64,000 bases of DNA from Platycnemis pennipes (Eukaryota; Arthropoda; Insecta; Odonata; Platycnemididae): assembly GCA_933228895.1 (NCBI GenBank), contig OW121853.1:10360494-10424493 (forward strand), given 5' to 3'. Made by a program: the position numbers and the translations under genes. A model generated the notes under the pieces. It did not search any database and was not told the origin of the DNA. It saw nothing but the letters and a program-made list of their open reading frames with translations. Below, piece by piece: positions 24,705-35,060 of this stretch (positions are counted from its first letter, which is position 1; every line of letters begins with the position of its first letter).

Positions 24705-26002
24705 CTCCGACCACTCTGAGGTGGGTATTTCACAGCAGCAGTCTGGTGTGACTGCGTAGACTTCATTACGACAAAGGGGTATAAGCAGAAAGCCCTGAGC
24801 TATAGACCCTCATTGGTTTTAATACCACTGTATTCCGAAAATCCTTTGCCATTTCCTCCCAACAAAGGTCTATTCTACTCAAACTTGCCACTTATCCATT
24901 TGAAAAAATATGGTAATCTATTCATTTGTGGAACACATTCAGCTCATTCCCGTTCACTTTCGTCCGTGTAATGAACGCTCAAAGGAGGCACGACTCGTGG
25001 CGGGAAGCGTGCCCAAGGTTGGAGGAGCCCACGAGGCCGCCTGATGGAGCATAATAGCCCAGAGGAAAAAAAAGACGCGGCAAAAAACGATTTAGGACCG
25101 AGGGGGTCGTGCCACCTCCCCTGTGTTGAAAAAAGCCTGTGGGGTGCCGTCATCCTTCGGCAAGGACAAACCACAACAGAGAAGCATCCAGTTCACACTG
25201 AGACCTGCTACACACACGAGTCTAATAAATATTTTATTCCCTCCGGAACACAAGAGCACGCGCCACTACCTGCAGCATCGGAGAACCCTCTCCCTGTCCC
25301 TACCCCTCAAGGAACCCCTGGCCCGTATGCATTAGTACGTCGCCCTTTAAAAAAAACGCGTTGAAAAAACAGCCGGATTGAAAAGAGCATGTGAAAAAAA
25401 AGGAGCAAAAAACTCCAGGGTGTGAGTTAACAAGAGGAAGGAAGCACTTAATGAAAAACGCGAGAGTTTTTTTGAACCGCGTTGTGAGAGGAAAATGGTG
25501 TCGTAAAAAAACTTAATCTAAAAAAGTGTCGCAAAAAAATGCCGGGGATTTTTTTCACGAAGGCGTGACAAGGGACACTGGGTAGGCACACCCTTTTTTT
25601 GTGTTCTCTTTTTTTGTCGCCGCCGCAGGTTAAATGGGAAGGCGGTGTGAGAGCAGATATCGTTCGCGTGGCTTTAAAGAGGAACCTGACGACACGGTGG
25701 AGTGTTTAGGAAGAGACTGGTTGAGAGTTCCGGCATCCGTTTACACGAGTAGGGGATGCTAATGGTGTGCTGCGGGGAAGTGATCCTCACGACTGCCTCC
25801 CTCCCCAAAGGATAACACGCAGCGTTGTTAGGGCCCCAACAGCTTCATTTCATTTGCTGGAGTCCCTGTGTTCCGGTCATTTATGCATATAACACCAAGA
25901 CTAGTGGCCATATTGCACACCAGAAGCCAAATATTTCAATCAAGATAAATAATATGCTGCCTTGCATATAAAACTGAAAAAAAATTGAGCTTTACGTACC
26001 TA
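24705..26002. other. Anonymous spacer with a homopolymer-rich patch
   Basis: Between two oppositely oriented copies of repeat C. From about 25350 to 25630 there are many A or T runs of six to eight bases every 15-30 bases (for example 25504, 25522, 25534, 25549 and 25594). This may bend DNA but has no known function. A 106-codon frame at 25044-25364 shows no recognisable domain. Confidence 0.4.
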
Positions 26003-26531
26003 CAATGGGGTCGTTTACCATATTTTTTTATTTCCGGCTATGATAGAGTTTGTAAAATAAAAAGACGCGTATTTTTCCGTTTTTTGATCCGTCAATTATT
26101 TCTCGAGTTATAAACAGCGAAAACTGATGTTTTTAACCCTTTCGGAAAAGTGGTTGTGGTACAACCTCTGACGTATATCGACTTCATCCAATCACAACTG
26201 AGCTCGCGAAGCTACTTTGCCTTATGGCTAACACAGCTGACTCTGCCAATCGGAGCAGTTACGACATCATCTGTGCGAGCAGACCTTCCGAGAATCCCCC
26301 TCCACTCCCTCCCCTTCCCATACGAGCAGTCAAGGACGGGAGGAAAATGACGTCAATGTTATCACAGCAGCTTTTTCGGTGGGCGTCACCTTTAGCTTAT
26401 TTTAATTTTTGATTTATGAGAGAATGGTTGTGGTTAAAAGATAAATTTTTTCACTAAATTTCTTGTTTCGTTTCCATCTAACAATTTCGTACAGACAATT
26501 GCGATTTCGGTTCCGAGTAAACGTCCCTGAG
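26003..26531 (-). mobile_element. Repeat C, copy 3, inverted (putative non-autonomous DNA transposon)
   Basis: The plus strand begins CAATGGGGTCGTTTACC, the inverted right terminus, and ends with GAGTAAACGTCCCTG, the mutated left terminus. TGACGTCA is at 26348-26355. With copy 2 (24160-24704) it makes an inverted pair separated by about 1.3 kb. Confidence 0.78.
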
Positions 26532-27483
26532 TAAAATCTCCCTATTATTTTCGCCTTTACTTTTTAAGTACCATCAATCACCCCATAATTACTTTATATT
26601 ATATTATCTAGAGAAAAGTCACAATATAGCTGCACAATGTAAAATAAGGAACATATTCAATGAATATGTAGGAAATGAGGAAATTCACTGGAAGCTACAA
26701 GAATCCTTTGAAAGGAAGCAAAGAGCAGGACATATATCTGCCAATGCTTGCAATCTAGAAGTGGTTTTTCATTCTTAAAGTTTCTATTCGCAACCTCTAG
26801 AATGAAATACCAATATCACGTATTCCGTTGCCGTTTGATTTCTGTTTCATCAAAATATGCTTGGTAACTTTGAAAACATTGAAGTATTCCAAACTATTAC
26901 GCATGTATTTCATACTAATGAATGGGTGTATTAGGTTTTCAACTTATTATCTTATAGATCAGTTGTTTTTCATCCAGTGACTCTTACGCCTAAATGGATT
27001 TGTAACCATCTAAAGATTATTACTTTCAAGTCCGAGCGTTCAACGTAATTAATCGAAGTTTTTTTTTAGCTTCAGCCACACTACCGGCATGTGTACTTTT
27101 ATGAAGCGTACGACGAAAGGAGCTAAAGGCAAAGCTTGTGGTAGCTGCAGGACGCATGAATGGGGAGTGTGTATATACGTCGGAAGGAGAGGCGGAGAAA
27201 GAGAGGGGGAGGCGAATCGTGGGATGAGATTTAAAGCGAGCGTTAAAGGAATTCCGAGACCGACGCTCCGCTCGGAATCCCAGTCCCTTCGCCCTCCCAC
27301 CAACCCCCTCTTGCTTGCTTTCACGCAAATTCGCCGTTGCGAACACCTCATCCCACGCTCGGTCTCTTTTCAAAATAACACGCACTTGAGGAAATGTAGA
27401 AGAAAGAACTTCAGAAGATTCGAATTGAAATGTTGGATAGTTTACGCCCTTTTAAGCATTTTTAAGCGTGAGGAGAACTTATT
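26532..27483. other. Anonymous DNA
   Basis: AT-rich to about 27080, then a GC-richer purine-biased patch to about 27380. A 175-codon frame at 27089-27616 crosses into the neighbouring retrotransposon and is not a credible gene. Confidence 0.45.
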
Positions 27484-28030
27484 ATATTCATCTACAACTA
27501 CATCTACATCATACCCTGCCAGCCACCTCAAAGGTGTGTGGCATCGGGTGAATTCTCACCAAACATGCACTACATGTCATGCATTTAAAAGGATTGGTAT
27601 TAATATGACGGTCTAGATTGCAATATTTAAAAAGATAAAAATATCAAACTATGCATGCAAAAATGTGCTGTTAGCTGGGTTACCTTCAAGTCCTAACACC
27701 AACATGCAGCTACCTATGCTATCATTTCAATCACTCGTATTGGACATATTTACCGCTATTCATATCCCAAATTGTACGAGGGAAGAAGGACATTTGAATC
27801 TCTCAGTTCGGCAATCAATTTCTCTAATTTTGTAATTACAGTCCAGTCTACCATAGTAAGTTGGAGTTCGCAAAATATTTTTAACGTCATCACTGAAAAT
27901 ATGATCTTGGAATTTATTTAGGAGATTAAGTCTAAATTTCAACCTTAGATCTGACAATGATTCCCATTTTATTTCATTTAATAGACTGGTTAAGCTAATA
28001 TAGTTATCGCACCGTCCCTTTACAAAAATA
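27484..28030 (-). mobile_element. 5'-truncated non-LTR retrotransposon fragment, subfamily B
   Basis: Read on the minus strand: a degraded start in the C-terminal reverse-transcriptase region (KGRCDNYISLTSLLNE-like), then SDLRLKFRLNLLNKFQDHIFSDDVKNILRTPTYYGRLD-type residues (encoded near 27960-27850), a stop, the 3' untranslated region, and the terminal hairpin with TAGATG repeats at 27484-27510. Frame breaks make it a pseudogene. Confidence 0.88.
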
Positions 28031-28906
28031 TTCCATTGCCCGGATAATTTTTTCCCCGATACCTTTTTCTCCCCAACGTTTTCAGTTTAGTTGTATAAAA
28101 TCCACATTTTTGGAAATTTATCAGTGCCTCTAATGCAATTTTTTTTGCAGACAAACTTTAAGGATAAGGTATGAAAAATAGGTAGGTTTGTCAGTTTTCC
28201 TTTTTAAAAGCAATTATTTAGTCACAATAGATTTAAGGATACTTAAATTGATTCCCAAGAACGTTTGCACGAAGCAAAGTTAGGATAGACGCTAACATAG
28301 AAATATATTGAGATTGTGTATTTACTCTTTGTATTTGCAGTGTCGTACCAAACGCGAGAAAATATCCCTTTGCCAATAACTGCTCATGAAATAACACTTG
28401 AATTTTATTATTCATTTTAATATTTCAACTACCTTCGAAATCTTCGGTGGCATTTAATCGAGACATTATCTCCGTTTAATTGATTTTTCGTTGAATCACC
28501 CGCTTTTGTGTTAATATTTATATTTAAGGGCCACCATAGAGCTTAAAAACATATTATCTCCAACTGTGTGATTCTCATGAGTACATTCCATTATTTGATT
28601 CCAGACACCATATCGTAGTGTTTTAGAAGTTCTGGTAAACTATTTTGCAGATATAACATGCATTACAAGAGAATCCTAATCAGATGTGTTTTTCTAAAAT
28701 CAGTTTGGAGGGGGAGGTTTGTAGGAAAGGAAACAAGATATTCAAATCCTTCGCGTTTGAGATCGATCAATTAAAAGGGTCTAGATGGACGTATGCATGC
28801 TTAAGCTAGTGCAGGCAGTGGAAAACTGTAAACAATTCATCGGATTACCAAATTTAACTCCTATATTGATTATTGGTCATAGATTTAAGTATCTAGAATG
28901 ATAATT
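28031..28906. other. AT-rich anonymous DNA
   Basis: No recognisable gene or repeat. Confidence 0.5.
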
Positions 28907-29565
28907 TCTACATCTACACGATACCCTGAAAGCCACCACGAGGGTGTATGGCAGGGGGAGAAGATCACCAAACATGAACTATTCACATGCATACAAGCAA
29001 CTATAGGGTCTCATGCAACTAGATTGTTAGAACTATAGTATTTAAAGGATTAATGCATGCGCTACAGACTACTCTAAAATATTTCCCCTACCTATCCCTT
29101 GGCAATGCTGCCTATTGTGTTCTCTTATAGTAGGTACGGGGGAATATGACACTTTGAATCTATCTGTACGACAATCTATCTCTCTAATCTTATTTATCTG
29201 GTCGAATCTAGCATAATACGCTGGTGTTTTTAATACGTGCCTATAATCTTCAGTGAAGCTATCCGATTGAAATTTCTCTAATAGATTTAATCTGTACTTT
29301 AACCTATGCTCTGATAATGATTCCCTCCCTAATTCTTGTATTAATTCGGATACACTACTCATCCTATCGTAACACCTTTTAAAGAACCTAGTTGCTCTAC
29401 GCTGCTCACTGTCTAGTTCTCTGATCAAACCTAATTCATTCGGATCCCATACACTGGCTGCATACTCAAGGTGGGGCCTAACTAGTGAAAAGTAGCATCG
29501 CTCTTTTGACTTCTCATCACATTTCCCAAGTAATTACTCTTTTAATAAATCCTAGCTTTCTTATA
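28907..29565 (-). mobile_element. 5'-truncated non-LTR retrotransposon fragment, subfamily A1 (pseudogene)
   Basis: The minus strand keeps an open run of about 119 codons (29069-29428) equal to the C-terminal domain of the long copy at 62-64 kb: RELDSEQRRATRFFKRCYDRMSSVSELIQELG and onward to the stop region. Upstream coding similarity continues with frame damage to about 29565 (LVRPHLEYAASVWDPNELG, LGKC). There is a normal 3' untranslated region, terminal hairpin and TAGATG tail at 28907-28920. The catalytic reverse-transcriptase domain is absent. Confidence 0.9.
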
Positions 29566-30014
29566 TAACTATTATTCTTATATAACTAACTAATATAATA
29601 ACTAACTCAGCTAACTCCTAATTTACAGGATGATGGGCAATTAACCAATCTTCTACACTCGAATATTTAGTTTAGGTTCAAACGACTGGAAGATATAAGA
29701 GGAGCTTTCATTTTTAAATAATAATAAATCAGTTATAACGATACGATGAGCATTTTCAAGACAAGAACGAAAGCCATGGGTTATCCATGGAATTTAAGCA
29801 CCCAAACTGAAATTTTGCGTAGAAATAAATTGCATTTGTTTTTATATGTATCCCAGTGTTGAAAATATCAATTTTCAGTTCATACATATATAACTACAGT
29901 CGACAACTCAACTGAGTGGCGAAAAAAAATGCTGTTTCAATTTTTTTCTTGGATGTATACATCGTACATAGGATTGCTAATGGGATAGATTCGGATATAG
30001 AAATGTGGTACTTA
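29566..30014. other. AT-rich anonymous DNA
   Basis: A short tandem of TTATATAACTA-like units lies near 29560-29600, at the truncated end of the neighbouring retrotransposon. Nothing else recognised. Confidence 0.45.
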
Positions 30015-30570
30015 ACTTCATCTACGCGGTGCCCTGCCAGCCAACGCGAGGGTGTGTGGCAGGGGATGAAGATCACCAAACATGCTGGCATGCAACTAGG
30101 CTACTGCATGGAAACATGTTAGACAATGGGGTCACATGCAACCAAATGTTTAGTATCTACAAAGTTTTAAAGGGATTGGTTGTTGATGCATGCATTATGC
30201 ACTACTGACTACTTTACAATATTTTACCTGCCTATCCCTTCGCTATGCCGCCTATTATGCTCTCTTACAGTATGGGGGAAAATGACATTTTTAATTTAGG
30301 TATCTGATCTTATTTATTTGACCGAATCTATCATAAGCTATTCGTTTTAAATTTCTGCAGGGCATGTACTTTAACCTACGATATGATAATGATTCCCAAC
30401 CTAATTCTTCTATTAATTCTGGTATACTACTAATCCTATTGCAACACCTTTTAACAAACCTAGCTGCTCTACACTGCACAGTGTCTATATCTCTGATCAA
30501 ACCTTATTCGTTCGGATCCCATACTATACTTGCTGTAGGTATATTCAAGGTGGGGCCTAACTATTGATAA
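30015..30570 (-). mobile_element. 5'-truncated non-LTR retrotransposon fragment, subfamily A2 (pseudogene)
   Basis: The minus strand shows SIPELIEELGWESLSYRRLKYM-like coding sequence (about 30430-30370), with internal deletion before the FDQINKIR-equivalent. The A2-type 3' untranslated region (GGGTCACATGCA, GGAAACATG) and terminal hairpin (CCCTGCCAGCCAACGCG...) follow at 30015-30070. The coding part upstream (WDPNE-equivalent) is degraded near 30510-30560. Confidence 0.85.
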
Positions 30571-31699
30571 AACGTGCTCCTAGTTAATATATCTCAGCCA
30601 TTGCTTGAAATGTAGCAATAATACCCAAATAAAAGAAGCTCATTATTTCTGGTTATTATGCTACGTTGATCTTGAGTACATTTACATCTAGGTAATTGTG
30701 AATCGGCTTCCACAACATGTCGTGTCTTGCCACGCAAAAGGGAACAAAGGGTTTATGGGAATCCGGCAGGAACAAAGACTTAAAAAAAAAACAAAGGCTG
30801 ACAAACCAAATGCTGAAATTTCGGATGGAATTTCAAAACTTGCCCGTGGCTTCCGGGGCGGACCGGATAGCGTCAATTCCACATCCCCACACCTTTCCGA
30901 ACCCCCTCCCAACGGGCCTTTTATATGACTTTCCCCACCGAATGGATTCATATTCACCCATTGTCGCGGACAGGCCACTCAGAGGCCGGCCCAATTTTTT
31001 TTCCCCTTAGCTCACCCCCTTCTACCATCCGCCAACAAAGAAGGGTAGGGTCGCGGGGGGTTAGGAGTGAGCGAAGGGGGGAGGTGTGGGGAGGGGATGG
31101 ACTGGAATGCACCAACATGGAACCGAGCAGCCAAGTCGCGTAAGCCATCGGAGCGGGGTAACACGCCGCGACAGCTCATCGCTAAGCCCGACCCGGATCG
31201 CAGCAACCGCTGAGGGAAGGGAGGGAGGGAGAACTGGAGGGGGAAAGGGAGGATCCGGTGCGAAACTAAAAAAAAAAGAAGTGAGATAAAGCAATGACGC
31301 TCTCAATGAAGATTGTCAAGCGAGGCGAGCGCTGAGTTTTTCCATCAAAGCCTATCCAAGCACAAAACGTTTTCCGTTGAGCCAGGAAATCCATGCACCA
31401 TCACCTTCTCTCCGTTTGCGTAGCCGGATTAAAACTCACATCTCTTTTTCTGGTCACTCTTTGAAAGCGTTTCTGTTTTGCATTCGAACTGCGGCTGAGC
31501 ATGCAGAAAACGCATGCGATATCCTATTTCATTCATTTTTTGGAAGAAATAAAACATTGAAAGTCTTATTTTCTCATAAGTGTGAAAGCAAAAACCCTTG
31601 ACATTTAAATAACCATTGAAAGCATCTAAATTCACATACTAGATATTGGCATGTTGTTCTGTTCCAACAGGATTCTAGGCATTGAGATTAGAGAGAGTA
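30571..31699. other. Anonymous DNA with a GC-rich patch
   Basis: GC-rich, purine-biased DNA at about 30880-31270 (GGGGGGAGGTGTGGGGAGGGG), with low-complexity frames on both strands. The flanks are AT-rich. No gene recognised. Confidence 0.45.
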
Positions 31700-32333
31700 C
31701 GAGACAGAAGCTATTATAAAATTGTCAGGCCTCATTTAGAATATGCCGCTAGTATATGGGATCCATACAAGGAAGGTATGATCAAAGAAATAGAGCGAGT
31801 GCAAAGGAGATCCACTAGATATGTTAAAGGCCGTTATAATAATTGAATAAGTGTTACGAGTTTAGTATAAGAACTAGGATGGGAATTACTATCAGAACGC
31901 AAGTTAAAATTTAGGTTAAACCGTTTAAGTAAAATTTGACACTGATTTGTTTAAGAAGACGTAAGATGTATATTAAGAATTCCTGCGTATTATGATAGGT
32001 TTGATCAGATTAACAAGATTAGAGAGAAAGTTTGCCATACCGATATATTTCAAATATCATTTTTCCCGCATGTCATAAGAGAGCACAATAGGCAGCATAG
32101 CAAAGGGATGATTAGGTGGAATATTGTTAGAGAAGTCTGTAGTGCATGATGCAAGCATTAGCAATCAATCCCTTCATTACTATTTTGATACTGAGCATCT
32201 AGCAGCATGTGACCATATAATCTAGTATGTTTCCATGAATTATCCAATTTGTAGATATGTCAATAGTGCATGTTTGGTGATTTTCACCCCCTGCCAGACA
32301 CCCTCTTAGTGGCTCGCAGGGTATTACATAGAA
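31700..32333 (+). mobile_element. 5'-truncated non-LTR retrotransposon fragment, subfamily A2 (pseudogene)
   Basis: The left part encodes, with several stops, VRPHLEYAASIWDPYKEG...IERVQRRSTRYVKGRYNN, which in places is closer to subfamily B (ERVQRRSARFVKGRYDN) than to A1. The 3' untranslated region has the A2-type GTATGTTTCCATG and GTCAATAGTGCATG words. The terminal hairpin is slightly mutated and the element ends at GTATTACATAG with no TAGATG repeats. Confidence 0.85.
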
Positions 32334-32789
32334 AAATCCTTTCACTGTTTTTAAAATTTTGTTCAAACGAAATAAATACTTAATGAGTAGCTACCACTCC
32401 AATTTAAAATGGAAAAAACTAGCCATTCTTACTTACAAACATCGGAAAGTATATCAATTCCTACTCAACACATAAAACTATCTACAACATGATACATTTG
32501 GGAGCCTGATCTAGAGAAATTGTTGGAGGTAACATGAGACAGCTATTTTTCATAAGTTTGAACCTTATTTTAGTTTTGCTACCATAATGTAATGATCAAA
32601 TCATGATAAAACAACAAAAATGCTTAGGCTTCAGTAATAAACAACATTACTTGGTCGATAAATATACCGATTAATGACATTTTAACATGATCTCAAGTGG
32701 TTTCAACGTTCAGTTCATTGTTCAACTGAGATAAAAGCATCCACATTGGAAAATTGTCACTTTACTTATTTTCAATTCCAATTCATCCC
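32334..32789. other. AT-rich anonymous DNA
   Basis: Nothing recognised apart from an initiator-like TTCAGTTC near 32710, which is not supported by other promoter elements. Confidence 0.45.
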
Positions 32790-33160
32790 CCGGAAAGGCG
32801 AAACTTCACTTTCGCCTGGCTAAGTCGAGAGAGGAGTCGAGGCAGACGAGTAGCCGAGTGGCGGCGGCTCCGTGCTCTCGCAGCTACCCCCCCGACCGCA
32901 GATTCCGACTCGGTTCGCCCCACCCCACGGCCCTCCCCCGAAAACCCGACCGAAGTTCAAGGCCAGCGATCTTAACGTCGTCCCCCGTGTTCTCTCTCTC
33001 ACGACACACGGCAGAGAGAGAGAGTCAAGGGTGAGTCGGCACAACCTACTTAAAGCGCAAAGGGGAACTTAAAGCGGGCCTTCCGACGCCCTAATCACGG
33101 CGGAGTGCCCTCCCAGCATCGCGGACGTCGCAGACGGTGAGCGGTTGAGGAGACACGTAG
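32790..33160 (+). promoter_or_regulatory. CpG-containing GC-rich segment, possible untranslated first exon
   Basis: A compact GC- and CpG-rich segment with less purine skew than the other islands. It contains two good 5' splice-site matches on the plus strand: AAGG|GTGAGT at 33030/33031 and GACG|GTGAGC at 33136/33137. No TATA box or convincing coding frame is present. A GAGAGAGAGAG tract lies near 33014. It might be a promoter with a non-coding exon, but two donor matches can arise by chance in GC-rich DNA. Confidence 0.25.
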
Positions 33161-33194
33161 TTGATTGCGATTGAAAAACAGTGTGATGCATGGC

Positions 33195-34083
33195 AGTTAG
33201 AAATAAATTTTTAAAAATGTATGGCAGTGAATTTTTGGAAAAAGAATAGCTCTCCTCCTAGCAAATACAAAATAAATAATGATGAATTAACAAAAGTGTA
33301 ATCCATTAAATATCCTGGAAAAGACTGACACATGATCTTTCCTGGGGTAAACACATACGCGAAATAATAGGGCAATTTAATCGTAAACTGGGATTCATCA
33401 AAAGAGTATTGGGTAAATGTGGCGATAATGTACGAGAAATCAGCTATTTTTCCCATGTAAGACCTCATTTGGAATATGCTGTCAGTGTATGGGATCCCTA
33501 CGAAATCGGTCTAAATAATGACCTTGAACGTGTGCAGCGAAGATCGGCAAGATTTGTAAAGGGACGATACGATAATTATATTAGCGTAACTAGTCTATTA
33601 AATGAATTAAATAGGGAATCATTGTCAGATCGAAAGTCGAATTTTAATCTTAATCTCTTAAACAAATTCCAAGACCATATTTTCAGTGGTGATGTTAAAA
33701 ATATTTTGCGAACCCCAACTTACTTTGGTAGACTGGACCATAATCACAAAATTAGAGAAATTGATCGCCAAACTGACAGATTCAAAATGCCTTTTTTCCT
33801 CGTACAATTAGGGATGTGCATTACGGTAAATTTGTCCAGTACGAGTGTAGCAATGAATAACATTGGTAGCTGCATGTTGGTAAGAGGACTTAAAGCTAAC
33901 CCAAATAACATCATGTTTTTGCATGTATGCTTTGCTATTTTTATCTTTTTTTCAATAAGGTAGTTTAGAAAAGTATAAATATATGCATATCCTTTTAAAT
34001 GCATGATATGTAGTGCATGTTTGGTGAGAATTCACCCCCTGCCACACACCTTTGATGTGGCTTGCAGGTTATTATGTAGATGT
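33195..34083 (+). mobile_element. 5'-truncated non-LTR retrotransposon copy, subfamily B (longest B copy here, pseudogene)
   Basis: It begins in the sequence after the catalytic domain (a VNFWKK-like segment near 33220) and has a damaged stretch to about 33400. It then keeps about 180 open codons (33409-33963) with FSHVRPHLEYAVSVWDPYE and NDLERVQRRSARFVKGRYDNYISV, and ends near DRQTDRFKMPFF. The 3' untranslated region, hairpin and GTAGATG tail follow. The catalytic motifs are missing. This copy defines how subfamily B differs from A1 at the protein level. Confidence 0.9.
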
Positions 34084-34109
34084 GGTTGCATTGAAGTAGT
34101 AGCATTTTG

Positions 34110-34190
34110 GCTCTTATTTGCATTCAAGTAGTGAACGTTTGGTGATTTCCATCCCCTGCCACTCACCCTCGTGGTGGCCAGCAGGTAATG
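34110..34190 (+). mobile_element. Non-LTR retrotransposon 3'-end remnant, A type
   Basis: Only the last 80 bases remain: GTTTGGTGATTTCCATCCCCTGCCACTCACCCTCG-like order (written here as landmarks), then GTGGCCAGCAGG. No TAGATG tail is left. Confidence 0.7.
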
Positions 34191-34239
34191 CCTGGTTCGC
34201 TATTATTCTTTTCTTTTTCTATTTTTAATGTTTTTCTTG

Positions 34240-34391
34240 TCTTTTTTCTAATATTTTTTTAATTTCGAAGTTTAGAACCGAATATAATTACTAATAATTT
34301 TTATGCAAGATGTGTAATGCCTTTAGTGTGAACTCACACCCTGCCATACACCTTTATGGAGGATTGCAGGGTATGATGTAGATGTAGATGC
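34240..34391 (+). mobile_element. Non-LTR retrotransposon 3'-end fragment, subfamily B
   Basis: It aligns with the last 150 bases of other B copies: AAGTTTAGAACCG, a TTTTATGCAAGATGTGTAATG segment, the terminal hairpin with a mutated loop, then GTAGATGTAGATG. Confidence 0.8.
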
Positions 34392-34420
34392 CGTATGTGG
34401 AATTGGAGAAAACATTTTCA

Positions 34421-34602
34421 CGGCTGCATATCCTCGAGTGGCTGGTTTGTGGCAGGGGGCGTTTATCCACCATACATGCATTACCTATAATGCCCAAAGA
34501 GATTTAGTATCTACCTTTTTCACCCATTATAACAATTCATCTACATCTACATCTACACGATACCCTGCAATCCACCACGAGGGTGTGTGGCAGGGGAGAG
34601 AT
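34421..34602 (-). mobile_element. Two minus-strand retrotransposon 3'-end remnants in tandem, A type
   Basis: A degraded end at 34421-34500 (GTTTGTGGCAGGGGG, ACATGCATTA) is followed by a cleaner one at 34538-34602 (three CATCTA units, then CGATACCCTGCAATCCACC and GTGTGTGGCAGGGG). Both are non-coding. Confidence 0.65.
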
Positions 34603-34779
34603 TCATAAGGATGCAAAAAGCGGAGCTAACATTATTTGGGTTAGCTAATATACCGCCTTTATACCGTCATTCAACTTTGTAAGTATCCTATTGTATACAC
34701 TATTGAAAATAATGACTGAAGAAAATAATGAAAAGCAACCTTTTGCATACACTATTGTAAATAATGACGGCTATTCAGA

Positions 34780-35060
34780 TCCCTAATAGTTGGTTCGAGT
34801 AAAGATAGAAAAATAGGTACAAATATGTAAGTTATGTTACCCATAATTTTATGCTTATAGTCCAATCTACCTTATTAAGCAGGAGGTCGTGAATTTTGTT
34901 AGGCGTCATCAGTAAAATTTTTGCATTGGAATTCAATTAAGAGATCAAACTTATGTATCAACCTACGATCTGATTATGATTCAATCTACGCACTTCTAAT
35001 TTAAAAAAGGCTGACGCTTATCTGACTACTGTGCCGTCTTTTCATATATTTTGCTGATCT
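34780..35060 (-). mobile_element. Degenerate non-LTR retrotransposon internal fragment, subfamily B
   Basis: On the minus strand it follows the B coding region around the NLLNKFQ...DVKNILRTPTYYGRLD segment (34860-34990), with many substitutions and frame breaks. No 3' hairpin is attached, so both ends are lost. Confidence 0.6.

Noticed and set aside
32845..32880. GTAGCCGAGTGGCGGCGG, resembling a tRNA A box
   Set aside because: No B box at the expected distance and no clover-leaf; chance match in CpG-rich DNA is likely.
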